Source: JACXTP01 sp963789555
GTDB taxonomy: Archaea; Thermoplasmatota; Thermoplasmata; Methanomassiliicoccales; UBA472
DNA: 64,000 bases
NCBI GenBank assembly: GCA_963789555.1
Contig: CAWBKY010000003.1
Location: 181,829-245,828 of the forward strand
Reading direction: 5' to 3'
Positions 35,961-45,606 of this stretch are shown here, one piece after another (the stretch's first letter is position 1; each line of letters begins with the position of its first letter). The notes under the pieces are model-generated. The model saw only the letters and a list, made by a program, of their open reading frames with translations, ran no database searches and was not told the origin of the DNA. The position numbers and the translations under genes are program-made.

Positions 35961-37541
35961 CTACCACATGCCCTTGTCGACCTCGACATCGGTGACCAGG
36001 GCCCTTCCGTAAGCCTTCTGGAACGCCTTACCGTCCGCCTCGACCCCCCAGCATTCCAGTTGGCACTCCCCCTTGGAAAGGATGCGGAGCACCGCCCGTT
36101 CCTTGGTGGCACGTATGAAGCCGGTGCCCTCCACCATGCCCACGTGGCTGCGGTCCAGGCTCTCGGCGATGCGCAGTAGGGCGGATAGTTGGGAAACGGT
36201 CTCCTGGGCCTGATGGTCCAGGCCTTCCATCTCCGGGTCGTTCCTCCTTGGCACCTTCTTCCGGTGGAACTTGGCGATGTTGGCGATGATGGCGGTCTCC
36301 TTCTGGTCGAAGCCCAACAGCTCGGAGTTGATGATGATGTAATAGGAGTGGAGGTGATGGTTGTTGAAGGAGATGAAATCGCCGATGTCGTGCAGGAAGG
36401 CCGCGTATGAGAGCATCTCCCTCTCCCAGCCCCCGTAGCCATGGAGCTTCACCATACGGGCGGAATCGAAGAGCTGAAGGGCCAGGCGTTGCACGATGCC
36501 AGCATGGTCCTCGTCCATGTCGCAGCTGCGGGCCAATTGCAGCACGCTCCGCTCCCTGACGTTCACCGTGTCCGAGTCCGGCAGCAGACCGATCTCTCCC
36601 AGGTATTCCACGAAGAGCCCGTCCCTCAACCCTCGCTCGCTCACCAGCACCTCATCGATGCCGAGCTCGTCCATCAGCGTCTCCAGCGTGGCCGCCCCAC
36701 CGATGATGATGTCCGCCCTCTCCGGGTTTATTCCGGGCACGGCCCGTCGCTTCTCCAGGCTCAGTGAGCGGAGGTGGGCGGAGAGCTTCTTGAGGTGCGT
36801 GCGACGCAGACGGAGCGGTTGCGTCTCATCGAGGTCGAACATCTGGACCGCTATCTGGGCCAGGTTGATGGCCGTGCCTGAGGATGCCACCGTGACCGCT
36901 ATCTTGTGGTCGGCCACCTCCTTCTTGGTGCGGATGATGGCGGCCCGGACGTACTTGCGCATCTTGTCATACATGGCATCGGGTATCGGTCCCGTGTGCC
37001 CCTCCGGGACGAAGATGGTGGTCATACGTATGGCACCCAGCTTCAGACTGTCCAGGTAGTGGTATTGTTTCTGGTCCCCGATGATGACCTCGCAGCTACC
37101 CCCGCCGATATCGATGAAAAGACCTTTCTTCTTGCCCAGGTGCTGCGCGCTCGATACCCCCATGTAGATCAGTCTGGCCTCCTCCCGACCGGAGATGACG
37201 CTCACCTCCAGCCCGGCACCTGACCGGATGCGATCGAGGAACTCCTGTTGGTTGGTGGCCTCACGCGCCGCCGAGGTGGCCACCGCGCTGACGTGATCGG
37301 CCCGGAAGTTCTTGGCCAGCTCAGCGAACTTGCGGCACACCACCACCGCCCTCTCCATGGCGGCAGGGATGAGGACGTTGTCCTTGAACTCCGATTCGCC
37401 GAGACGCACCACCTCCTTCTCTTGGCGCAGGACGGTGTAGGAGCCATTGCTGTTGATGCGCACCACCAACAGGCGTATGGAGTTGGTCCCGATGTCAATG
37501 AACGCCGCTATGTGCGGCTTCCCATCCCAAGGCATCGTCAC
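35961..37541 (-). CDS. ppx: Exopolyphosphatase / pppGpp phosphatase family (Ppx/GppA) with HD domain
   Basis: 526 residues. ASKHA phosphatase domain: FIDIGTNSIRLLVVRI, ATSAAREATN, SGREEARLIYMGV, FIDIGGGSCEVIIG and the catalytic Glu region; GGAATLETLM closes the fold. The C-terminal helical HD-type domain carries FLHDIGDFISFNNHHLHS (about residue 380). It should release phosphate from polyphosphate. GTG 37541 overlaps the stop of the CHAD fusion gene by 4 bases, so it is the third gene of a coupled polyphosphate operon. Confidence 0.92.
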   Translation of the reverse strand: MTMPWDGKPHIAAFIDIGTNSIRLLVVRINSNGSYTVLRQEKEVVRLGESEFKDNVLIPAAMERAVVVCRKFAELAKNFRADHVSAVATSAAREATNQQEFLDRIRSGAGLEVSVISGREEARLIYMGVSSAQHLGKKKGLFIDIGGGSCEVIIGDQKQYHYLDSLKLGAIRMTTIFVPEGHTGPIPDAMYDKMRKYVRAAIIRTKKEVADHKIAVTVASSGTAINLAQIAVQMFDLDETQPLRLRRTHLKKLSAHLRSLSLEKRRAVPGINPERADIIIGGAATLETLMDELGIDEVLVSERGLRDGLFVEYLGEIGLLPDSDTVNVRERSVLQLARSCDMDEDHAGIVQRLALQLFDSARMVKLHGYGGWEREMLSYAAFLHDIGDFISFNNHHLHSYYIIINSELLGFDQKETAIIANIAKFHRKKVPRRNDPEMEGLDHQAQETVSQLSALLRIAESLDRSHVGMVEGTGFIRATKERAVLRILSKGECQLECWGVEADGKAFQKAYGRALVTDVEVDKGMW

Positions 37542-39802
37542 TGTATAGCCAATCGTCTATCAAAAGCCTTCTCCAGCAGTTTCCCTTTCTTCCTTCCCGC
37601 CTCGATCTCGTAGCGGTGGGACAGGGGGTCCTCGACCTCGACGATGATGACGTGGGGGTCGGCCCAGCAACCGACGACCCTCACATCGTGGGCATGCCTG
37701 ACGTCCAACCCATCGGCCACCCTCAATATGCCCGCCAGGACGTCGACCGTTCTCCGCTCCCTCTTGCTCAGTACCTTGTAGTTGCCATGGTCCTCCTTGG
37801 GCAACCCCTTGCGGTGATAGCGGGTCAAGCTGGCCACGATCAATCGCTCCCTCTCGTCCAAGGGCAGCTGGTGGTCTGACATGACCAGATTGAATGAGGC
37901 GAGGTTGTGGTCGATGCCGCTTTGGGACCAGCCGATGTCGTGCAGCAACGCCCCGCACTCCAGCCAATAGCGCTCCTGGGCGCCAAGGCCATGCTCCCCC
38001 TGGAGATGGTCGAAGAGCTGCACCGCGGTGCTCCGCACGTAGAGCGAATGACCGTCCAGGTGGCCGTAGCGTCGGGCCTCCCCCTCCACCAGCTCCAATT
38101 TCTTGTCCATTTCGAGCTGGGACTGGGCATGGACCTTCTCCTCCGGCTCGTCTGTGCCACGCCCGGCCAGGTACATCTGGGCCAGCTTCTTCGGCAATCC
38201 CACGGCGACGATGCGGTCCGCCACCTCCTTCAGGTCGTATCGGACGCGAACGAACTCAACAAGCAGGCTCTGCGTGTCCAGCAGCACATAGGAGGCGCGC
38301 GGGTCACCTCCCACGGGTCGGCCCACGCTCCCCGGGTTGAGGAAACGGGTCTCCCCCACGGCCAAGTCCATGCAGCGATGGGTGTGGCCCAGCACCACCA
38401 CGTCGGCGTCCGCGACCTTGGCCAACGTCTCCAATCGTGCCGGGTCGGTGCTCTCGGTGACCGGTTCCAGGATCGAGACCGGGCTGGCATGGGTGATGAG
38501 GAACCTCTTGCCCCCCATCTCGAAGCGGACCTCCTCGGGAAGGCCAAGCAGGAAGGAGATGGACGCATCGTTGATGTTATGGAGCGCATGCGCCGCCACC
38601 TTCCGTTTCAAGCCATCGCCCCCTTGGTTTGGCGTGCCACCGCCCATCCTTGCCGCCAATATCCCTTGGTCATAATTGCCCAGGACCGTGAAGATACTTG
38701 GATCGCGGAGATACTGGACCACCTCGTTGTCGAACGGCCCCCAGCCGATGCTGTCCCCCGCGTTGATGAAGACCTCCGCCCCTCGTTCCGCCGCGTCCTC
38801 CATCACCGCCTCCAAGGCGGGCAGGTTGCCGTGCACATCGGCGATCAGGGCCACCTTGGCCGAAGGGGTCAGACCGGAGAGGTCGATGTGCTTCGACCGG
38901 GGCCGTATGGCGGCGAGAAGGTCGGTCTCAAGCGCACTAAGGAGACCGTTCCCCTCCCATTCCCTCCACATGGTCACTAGCTGACCGTACAGCAGCGATC
39001 GGGTCGTCTGGCGGTCCTGGAGCAACGCCGCCACCGCCGGTCCGCAACGCCACCGCAACCGTTCCAACAAGGCCTCTATCCAAACGTCGCAGTCGTGCAT
39101 CTCCCCCAGGATATCCTGGAGCTTCTTGAGGCGGGAGATGTACTGCTTCAGACCATCATCGTAGGCGGGGGCGAAGGTCTCCAAGGTATAACGGAGCCAC
39201 TTGGCGGCTATGCGCATCTGGTGATGCCTCTGCACCGCCTTCTCGTCGGCCACACAATCTGAGAAGGCGAGCAGCTCCTTGCGACGGACCACGACCTGGC
39301 CCAGGGCAGCGGTCCTCACCTCCTGCCACATGCGTTCGTCCAGGGGCAAGGCCTTGGACTGAAGCAGGGCATGCCACCCCGGGATGAGCCCCTCGTCCTC
39401 GAACTTGACCAGTGCCTCTTCCACATCGGGCTGGACGGCCGCCCTTCTCCCGATCAGCTCCTGGAGCAGGACGTCAAGCTCCGCTTTGGAGGCCTCGTCC
39501 TTGGAGGCCATGTACTCGCCCAGCAGCAGGATCTGCACGTCCAGGTCCCGGGCCGCGCCCAATGAGCGGGTCACGGCCTTCACCCTTCTCATCCAGAGCT
39601 TGGCATGCTCCTTCTGGAAGCACCCGTCGAAGATGGTGAGCGCGGCGCGCAGGCGGCGGGAATAGACCCGGGACTGATGTATGAACTCCACTGGCCCTTC
39701 CCCGGAGGCGCCTAGCAGTTGCTGATGCAACGTGGTCAGATATTCATCGATGGCCTTGGCCCCGAAGGCCGTCATACCGATGGTGCATTCACGGCTCGCC
39801 AT
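37538..39802 (-). CDS. CHAD + calcineurin-like phosphoesterase + HD three-domain protein
   Basis: 754 residues with three domains. Residues 5-300 are CHAD, a helical polyphosphate-binding domain: FIHQSRVYSRRLRAALTIF, KAVTRSLGAARDLDVQI, HHQMRIAAKWLRYTLE and LGEMHDCDVWIE keep its basic/His helices. Residues 317-515 are a metallophosphoesterase: LIADVHGN, NAGDSIGWG, LGNYDQ, LITHASP and VLGHTHRCMDL. Residues 580-754 are an HD hydrolase of the Ppx C-terminal type with CGALLHDIGWSQSG. It lies between ppk1 and ppx and overlaps both, pointing to polyphosphate binding and turnover. A second possible start is ATG 39775. Confidence 0.88.
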   Translation of the reverse strand: MASRECTIGMTAFGAKAIDEYLTTLHQQLLGASGEGPVEFIHQSRVYSRRLRAALTIFDGCFQKEHAKLWMRRVKAVTRSLGAARDLDVQILLLGEYMASKDEASKAELDVLLQELIGRRAAVQPDVEEALVKFEDEGLIPGWHALLQSKALPLDERMWQEVRTAALGQVVVRRKELLAFSDCVADEKAVQRHHQMRIAAKWLRYTLETFAPAYDDGLKQYISRLKKLQDILGEMHDCDVWIEALLERLRWRCGPAVAALLQDRQTTRSLLYGQLVTMWREWEGNGLLSALETDLLAAIRPRSKHIDLSGLTPSAKVALIADVHGNLPALEAVMEDAAERGAEVFINAGDSIGWGPFDNEVVQYLRDPSIFTVLGNYDQGILAARMGGGTPNQGGDGLKRKVAAHALHNINDASISFLLGLPEEVRFEMGGKRFLITHASPVSILEPVTESTDPARLETLAKVADADVVVLGHTHRCMDLAVGETRFLNPGSVGRPVGGDPRASYVLLDTQSLLVEFVRVRYDLKEVADRIVAVGLPKKLAQMYLAGRGTDEPEEKVHAQSQLEMDKKLELVEGEARRYGHLDGHSLYVRSTAVQLFDHLQGEHGLGAQERYWLECGALLHDIGWSQSGIDHNLASFNLVMSDHQLPLDERERLIVASLTRYHRKGLPKEDHGNYKVLSKRERRTVDVLAGILRVADGLDVRHAHDVRVVGCWADPHVIIVEVEDPLSHRYEIEAGRKKGKLLEKAFDRRLAIQ

Positions 39803-41954
39803 GCCATTCGCCTCGGCGGTCTATCAGCCATTGCTGTGAACTGAATCTCTTGGCGCCCTCTTTCACCGGGACCGGACGATATGTGCCGTCCGGCAACAGC
39901 TCCCTCGCCTTGACGTTGTCCTTGAAGTGGGTCTCCAACATGAGCTTCACCACGTTCTTCCGCAACGTCGGGTCCGGGATGGGGAAGAGCACCTCCACCC
40001 GCTTGTTCAGGTTGCGGGGCATCATGTCGCTGCTCCCCAGGAGCACCTCCGGGTTTCCACCGTTGTTGAAGTAGTAGATGCGGGAGTGCTCCAGGAACCG
40101 GCCCACGATGGAGGAGACCTTGATGTTCTCGCTCACCCCCTTGAGCCCGGGACGAAGGGCGCATAGTCCGCGGACGTTGAGGTCGACCTTCACGCCTGCC
40201 TGGGACGCGCGGTACAGGGCCTTGATGACCTCCTTGTCCAACAGGGCGTTGAGCTTCCAGGCGATATGTCCGTTCTTCTTGTCCTTGTGCCTCTCGATCT
40301 CGCGGTCGATGCGGCGGATGATCTCGCGGCGCAGCGAGTGCGGGGCCACGAGGAGCGTCTTGAAGTCCTCCTTGTGCGAATATCCGGTCAGAGCGTTGAA
40401 AAGGTCCTGCACGTCGGAACAGATGTCCGGGTCGGCGGTGACATAGCCGATGTCCCCGTACACGCGAGAGGTGACCGAGTTATAGTTGCCTGAGCTAAGG
40501 TGGGCGATGCGGACTATGCCTTTGTGGGACCGCTTCACGATCAGGCACATCTTGGCATGGACCTTCAGGTCCAACAGCCCGTACACCACATGCACCCCTG
40601 CCTGCTCCAGCATCTTCGCCCAGACGATATTGTTCTCCTCGTCGAAGCGGGCCTTCAGCTCCACCAACGCCGCCACCTGCTTGTTGTTATCACGGGCCAG
40701 CATCAAGGCGTCGATTATCGGCGAATGCTTGTCGATGCGGTAGAGGGTGATCTTGATGGCCAGCACGTCCGGGTCCACCGCTGCCTGACGCAACATGTTC
40801 ACCACGATGCTGAAGTTGTCATAGGGATGATAGAGGACGTGGTCGCGCTGCTCCAGAACGGTGAGCACCTTCTTCTCGTTGGCCAGCTCGTTGGGGATGA
40901 AGCCGGCGAAGGGCGTGTCCTTGAGGTCGGGTCGGGCCAGGCCCAGCATCAACCAAAGGTCGACCAGCGCCAGGGGGCAGCTCTCCTCGTATACCAGGTA
41001 TCCGGGCAACCCGAGCTTGTTGGCGAACATCTGCCTGAGCTTCTCGGGCATGGTGCTCTGCACCTCCAGACGGGAGGGCGCTCCGATGCGACGCTGTTCC
41101 ACCCCCTCCTCGATGGCCGTGAGCAGGTCCTCCGCCTCGTCCAGCTCGATCTCGTAATCGGCATCGCGGGTGATGCGGAAGGCAAAGGCCCCGGTGATGA
41201 GCATGCCAGGGAAGAGCAGGTCCAGGTTGGACATTATCACGTCCTCCAGGAACACCAGGTGGAAGGAAGTCGTCGACTTATCCGGCTCAAATATCTCATT
41301 GGGTATGGTGATGAGGCGCTGCATGAGATTGACCGGTATCTTCACGCGGGCCAAGCGCTCCACTCCCTGACCGTCCACCAACTGCACGGCCAGATTGATG
41401 CTGAGGTTGGATATGAACGGGAAGGGATGGGCCAGGTCCAATGCCAAAGGGGTGAGGGCGGGGTAGATGGCGCTCTCGAAGTAGTCCCGGACCCATTGCT
41501 TCTGTTTGGGGGCGAGCTCCTTCACGTTGTGGATGTGTATGCCTGCTTGGGCCAGCTTGGGCAACAGGTCGCTGAACCAGGTGGCGCAGTACTCCTCCAG
41601 GATGGGTTGCAGCTCGGATCGGATGGCCATGATCTGTTCCAGCGGTGTCATGCCGTCGGGAGGGGCTTCCAAAGCGCCGCGCATCAATTGTCGCCTCAGA
41701 CCGGACACGCGCACCATGAAGAACTCATCCAGATTACTGCCGCAGATGGCAAGGAACTTGACCCTTTCCAACAAGGGATGGTTCACGTCCTGGGCCTCCT
41801 CGAAGATGCGACGATTGAAACGCACCCAGGCGATCTCCCGGTTGATGAAGTTATTCGGGTTGTCAAGGAACGAGCCATCGTCACCCACGGGCCTCTTCTC
41901 CTTCTTCTCCCTCTTGACCTTCTTGTCCTTCTCCTTCCGGTCCTTAGGCGTCAT
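39789..41954 (-). CDS. ppk1: Polyphosphate kinase 1
   Basis: 721 residues from ATG 41954 (Shine-Dalgarno GGGGGAG upstream; a TTG at 41972 is also in frame). Makes polyphosphate from ATP. Domains in order: basic tail (KDRKEKDKKVKREKKEKRP), N domain (NFINREIAWVRFNRRIFEEA), head domain, then two PLD-like catalytic halves. The phospho-His lies in YGLLDLKVHAKMCLIV and is followed by HLSSGNYNSVTSRVYGDIG. LGSSDMMPRNLNKRVEVLFP is the second active-site segment. It overlaps the next gene by 14 bases. Confidence 0.96.
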   Translation of the reverse strand: MTPKDRKEKDKKVKREKKEKRPVGDDGSFLDNPNNFINREIAWVRFNRRIFEEAQDVNHPLLERVKFLAICGSNLDEFFMVRVSGLRRQLMRGALEAPPDGMTPLEQIMAIRSELQPILEEYCATWFSDLLPKLAQAGIHIHNVKELAPKQKQWVRDYFESAIYPALTPLALDLAHPFPFISNLSINLAVQLVDGQGVERLARVKIPVNLMQRLITIPNEIFEPDKSTTSFHLVFLEDVIMSNLDLLFPGMLITGAFAFRITRDADYEIELDEAEDLLTAIEEGVEQRRIGAPSRLEVQSTMPEKLRQMFANKLGLPGYLVYEESCPLALVDLWLMLGLARPDLKDTPFAGFIPNELANEKKVLTVLEQRDHVLYHPYDNFSIVVNMLRQAAVDPDVLAIKITLYRIDKHSPIIDALMLARDNNKQVAALVELKARFDEENNIVWAKMLEQAGVHVVYGLLDLKVHAKMCLIVKRSHKGIVRIAHLSSGNYNSVTSRVYGDIGYVTADPDICSDVQDLFNALTGYSHKEDFKTLLVAPHSLRREIIRRIDREIERHKDKKNGHIAWKLNALLDKEVIKALYRASQAGVKVDLNVRGLCALRPGLKGVSENIKVSSIVGRFLEHSRIYYFNNGGNPEVLLGSSDMMPRNLNKRVEVLFPIPDPTLRKNVVKLMLETHFKDNVKARELLPDGTYRPVPVKEGAKRFSSQQWLIDRRGEWHGEP

Positions 41955-42117
41955 TTGTTCTCCCCCGAACAATGGCAGTAACCACTATGTCATTTTTATC
42001 ATTTGATATGAAAAAAGCACCACAATGGGCCAGCAGGGACGCTTCGGACGGCTCTTTGCCGAAAGTCCATTTTCAATAAGGTATTTGTACCACCAGGTTA
42101 TTGTGTGGATTCCACAC

Positions 42118-42201
42118 GCAGGGATAGCCAAGCCTGGCCAACGGCGCTAGATTCAGGGTCTAGTCCTTAGTGGTCCGAGGGTTCAAATCCCTTTCCCTGC
42201 A
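42118..42201 (+). tRNA. tRNA-Leu (CAG)
   Basis: 84-nt class II tRNA. Acceptor GCAGGGA/TCCCTGC, D arm GCC...GGC, anticodon stem CTAGA/TCTAG with loop TTCAGGG giving anticodon CAG, long variable arm TCCTTAGTGGTCC, and T arm GAGGG-TTCAAAT-CCCTT. Discriminator A at 42201. CCA is not encoded, unlike the tRNA-Val at 21588. Confidence 0.93.
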
Positions 42202-42330
42202 CTTCTCCCATCTCTAATGACAAAGGGCGACCTTCGTTCCGATTTCCAGACCCAGTCCGCGGTCAGGAGCCATCATATATCCCTCTTACTGACATTCATA
42301 CATGAGGATCGCCCAGGAAGGAACAAGATC

Positions 42331-42806
42331 ATGGAACTCAAGACCGTTGATCATGTGGACGTGCAAAGGTACATGGGTACCTGGTATGAGATCGCCAAGT
42401 TCCCACAGAGGTTCGAGAAAGGGATGGTCGGGATCACGGCCGAATATTCACTGCTCCCGGACGGAAAGGTCCAGGTGTTGAACCGCGGGTACAAAGGGGA
42501 CTTCAATGGCGAGTTGAAGACGATCAAAGGCAAGGCCTGGGTGGTCGATACACAAGACGAATGCCAAATTGAAGGTGACCTTCTTCTGGCCTTTCGCGGG
42601 GAATTACTGGATACTCGAGCTGGGTAAGGATTACGAGTACGCCGTGGTGGGCGAGGCCTCCCGAAAATATCTATGGGTCCTTTCCCGGAGCCCCCAGATG
42701 GAGGGAGACATTTACGATGGGAATCGTTGGGCGTTTGCGGGAAAAGGGCTTTGATGTTTCCAAATTGGAAAAGAACCCTCAGAAGCCCGTAGAAAAGTCA
42801 ATTTGA
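42331..42806 (+). CDS. Blc-type lipocalin (two frameshifts)
   Basis: Lipocalin of the bacterial Blc/apolipoprotein-D group, about 158 residues, binding lipids. The signature GTWYEIAKFPQRFEKGMVG is near the N-terminus. After a one-base correction near 42564 it reads TNAKLKVTFFWPFAGNYWIL and then YAVVGEASRKYLWVLSRSPQ. A second correction near 42726 gives IVGRLREKGFDVSKLEKNPQ, ending at 42806. ATG 42331 has no lipoprotein signal before it, so unlike E. coli Blc it appears cytosolic. Confidence 0.8.
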
Positions 42807-42827
42807 CGGACCTCCGATGTTAACCCA

Positions 42828-44007
42828 TCATCTCCCCAAATGATCGGTCTTCTCGACACCCTTATCCATGAACAATACAGTCTTCGAAGCCAGCCTTCCC
42901 GCGTCAAGGAACATCAAGGTGCCTAGCAGGGCAAGCCCGAACCCCACGATCCAGCTTCCTGGGAAATCGAAGATCACCTCGCCCCCATCCTGAGTGGAGA
43001 ATCCCCCGGCCGCCATGATCGGTATGAATGCCAAGAAGGTACGGTAGAAGATACGTCGGTCCGTCACGGCCCAGGCAGATAACAGGATGCAGGGCAGCAC
43101 GTAATAGCCATTATGCATCTTGGGGTAAACCACCAGGAAGACGAGCACAACCAGTGTGACGCTCTGCCATGTCCCGAGCCTCCTCTTATGACAGAAGAGG
43201 TAGGCGATCAGTAGCGAAACCAGCACCAAAGCCAGCTCCACCTCCTTGGGCAGTCCGTAACCGGCCACTCGTAGGAAGTGCCACATGCTCACCCCCCCGC
43301 TCTCCCGGCCGCTCACCCCCATGGTGTAGAACTCCAGGAAGAAGACGAAATCATCATAGCACGTCAGAGCAAAGTACCCGATGGCGACGACGGTGACCAA
43401 CGCGACGATCAGGAGGAGCAATGTGCGGTCCTTCCAGTTCCTCCAACGCAAGAACTCGATCGGAAGCAAGAGCACCGAGAACATCTTGGTCCAAATGCCC
43501 ACACCGATGGCGAGGGCCGCTGGCAATTTGTAATTATAGAGCATAAGCAGGACAGCCCCAAAGAAGACGAACGCGACGATGGCCTCGTCCTCAATAGCCA
43601 CCGATTCGATGAGCAGGAAGGGGGTGATGACGGTCGCAAAGCCCACTTGGAAGGCCTTAACCTCGTTCCATCGCCTCAAAGAGAGATAGAGCATGATGGC
43701 GGTGATGCAAGCGAAGAAGGAGAAATAGAGGCCCCAAACCCATTCATGCTCGTCCCCTCCCATGAGCTGCGCCGGCACCAACATGTAGTTGATGATCGGG
43801 GGCGTCTCTGTGCGAGTATCGCGATAGAGCAGGCCCCCGTCGATGATGGTCTGGGCCCTGGCTTGGTAAAGCATCAAGGTCGGGATGATGGACCGCCCCC
43901 TGGATGGCAAGGTCGACGGAGCTGTTGATGATCACACCCCCTCCGTAGAGCAAAATGGTCAGCAGTATGAGGATGAGAAGCTTCCTGCGCACGCTCATCC
44001 TCAGCAC
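42828..44007 (-). CDS. GT-C membrane glycosyltransferase paralogue 3 (one frameshift)
   Basis: Polytopic membrane protein of about 390 residues, paralogous to the genes at 44037 and 45606. First helix RRKLLILILLTILLYGGGVI. The external loop has the shared motif TIIDGGLLYRDTRTETPPII (Asp/Glu typical of GT-C enzymes that use polyprenyl-phosphate sugars), then about ten helices and YPKMHNGYYVLP. A single extra base near 43905 splits it. GTG 44007 is the first in-frame start; the gene overlaps nothing but begins 30 bases after paralogue 2 ends. Confidence 0.75.
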
Positions 44008-44036
44008 CCGCTCGTTGCATGAATCGATCAGCTGGT

Positions 44037-45277
44037 CTAGGGACGTGTCTCCACCTCCAGGCCCTTATCTGAGGGCCCACTCTCCAGGAAAGTTCTCTGC
44101 GGAAGGGACAACCAAGCGGCGAGGATGAACAGGATGCGTGCCAGCCAGCGATAGGAACAGACCGATGATCCAGCTGTCCTCGAATTGGTTGGAGACGGTC
44201 AGAGTCCATTTCGGGCAGGAACCCGGACGCCAGGCTCAGCGGGATGAAGGCGAGATATGGCAGGATGGCCACGCGCCAATCCCTCGCCCCCCAGACAGTT
44301 AGAAGCACGGTGGGCAGGATGTAGTAGCCCATGTGCATCTTCGGGTAGAAGACGATGAAGACCACCACCACCAGGGTGACGCTCTGCCACACCCCCATGC
44401 GCTTCCAGTAGGCGAAAAGGTAGGCCGCAAGAAGGGAGCCCAGGACCAGAGCCAGCTCCAACGTCTCCGGCACCCCGTAGCCGCCGACGCGCAGGAAGTT
44501 CCACACGCTCAGGCCCCCGCTGGACCGCTCTGAGTCGCCCAGGAAGTAGAACTCCAGGAATTCCAGGAACTCCTCGGGGCAGAGGATGAGGAAGGGGAGC
44601 GTTACCACCAAGGTGACCGCGACGACGATCAGAACCAGCTCCTCTCGGTCCCTCCAGGTGGGCGAGCGGAGGAACTGAGTGGGAAGGAGCAGGACCGACC
44701 ACATCTTGGTCCATATCCCGATGCCGATGGAGAGGGCGGCGTAGCGTCGATGCTCCAGCAACATGAGCAGCACCGCGGTGAAAAACACGAAGGCCACCAG
44801 TGCCCCATCTTCCCCGATATGGGTCTCATCGATGAGGAAGGGGCACAACAAGGCCAGGAAAGCGACCTGGAAAGCGCGGACATCATCGTAACGACGCAGC
44901 ACCAAGTAGAGCATCGCGGAGAGGAGGAAGGCAAAGGCCGTCTGATAGGCGGCCCACACCCAATAGTGCTCCGCCCCGCCCAGCACCTGGGCTGGCACCA
45001 GGAAGTAGTTGATCAGCGGCGGGGTCTCGGTATGGACGTCGCGGTAGAGCAGTTCCCCGTCCAAAATGGCCTGGGTTCGCTCTCGGTAGATGTCAATATC
45101 ATAAGAGGCATTGGGGTCGGTGATCCAGGTATCGGCGATCATGACCCCGTAGACGATTATGGCGATGACAAGCAGGAACAGGACCTTTCTTCGGGGGCTC
45201 CATCCGCGGACAGGCTTGAGGATATCATCGATCATTTTATCGATGCCGCTCCGTGGGCCATCAGGAAGGGCGGTCAT
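44037..45277 (-). CDS. GT-C membrane glycosyltransferase paralogue 2 (two frameshifts near the end)
   Basis: About 413 residues with the family loop AILDGELLYRDVHTETPPLI, helices through the middle, and FYPKMHMGYYILP. Near 44200 and 44125 single extra bases break the C-terminus. The repaired end reads NQFEDSWIIGLFLSLAG and ILFILAAWLSLPQ, matching the paralogues, and stops at 44037. Without repair the frame runs on to 43874 over the next gene. ATG 45277 overlaps the stop of the flippase fragment as ATGA. Confidence 0.75.
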
Positions 45278-45606
45278 ATGCCCACACTCCGATCTTTGCC
45301 CGCGTGTTCATTGAACGCCAAGGCGATCAAGCTGATGGGGACAAGGAGCCATATCGATATCATTGCGCTCAGCAGCCCGGCGGTCGCTGCCACTGAAGGG
45401 TCCGATCCTCTGGCCGTGAATATGGCCAACGATATCGGGATGTCGCGGCTACTGACCGGGAGTACGAAGCCGCTCAGAGAGGCCAAGCTGACCGTGGCGA
45501 TGACCCGCGGTAGAAGGGCCTTTTGCTTCCACGAGAGCGCCCTGGTCCAATCCTCCAGCCTTCTTGCGCTCCTCAGGTATTGCATGCGATCCCTCGTAAC
45601 TTCCAT
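45274..45606 (-). CDS. Flippase-like C-terminal fragment, 110 residues
   Basis: The residues VIATVSLASLSGFVLPVSSR and DPSVAATAGLLSAMISIWLL nearly repeat the C-terminal end of the complete flippase-like gene at 47616-48719 (same ATVSLASLS, SDPSVAATAGLLSAM and VPISLIALAF segments). It is a truncated duplicate, yet it keeps one-base/4-base overlaps with both flanking genes (TGATG and ATGA), as if still translated. It contains about two membrane helices. Function unknown; possibly a decaying remnant. Confidence 0.6.
   Translation of the reverse strand: MEVTRDRMQYLRSARRLEDWTRALSWKQKALLPRVIATVSLASLSGFVLPVSSRDIPISLAIFTARGSDPSVAATAGLLSAMISIWLLVPISLIALAFNEHAGKDRSVGI

Noticed and set aside
40500..41981. 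Open frame of 493 codons opposite ppk1
   Set aside because: Antisense shadow; ppk1 has all catalytic motifs and its own ribosome site.
43874..44036. C-terminal extension of GT-C paralogue 2 across the start of paralogue 3
   Set aside because: The extension is an Arg/His-rich wrong-frame product; the paralogues show where the real C-terminus lies (44037).
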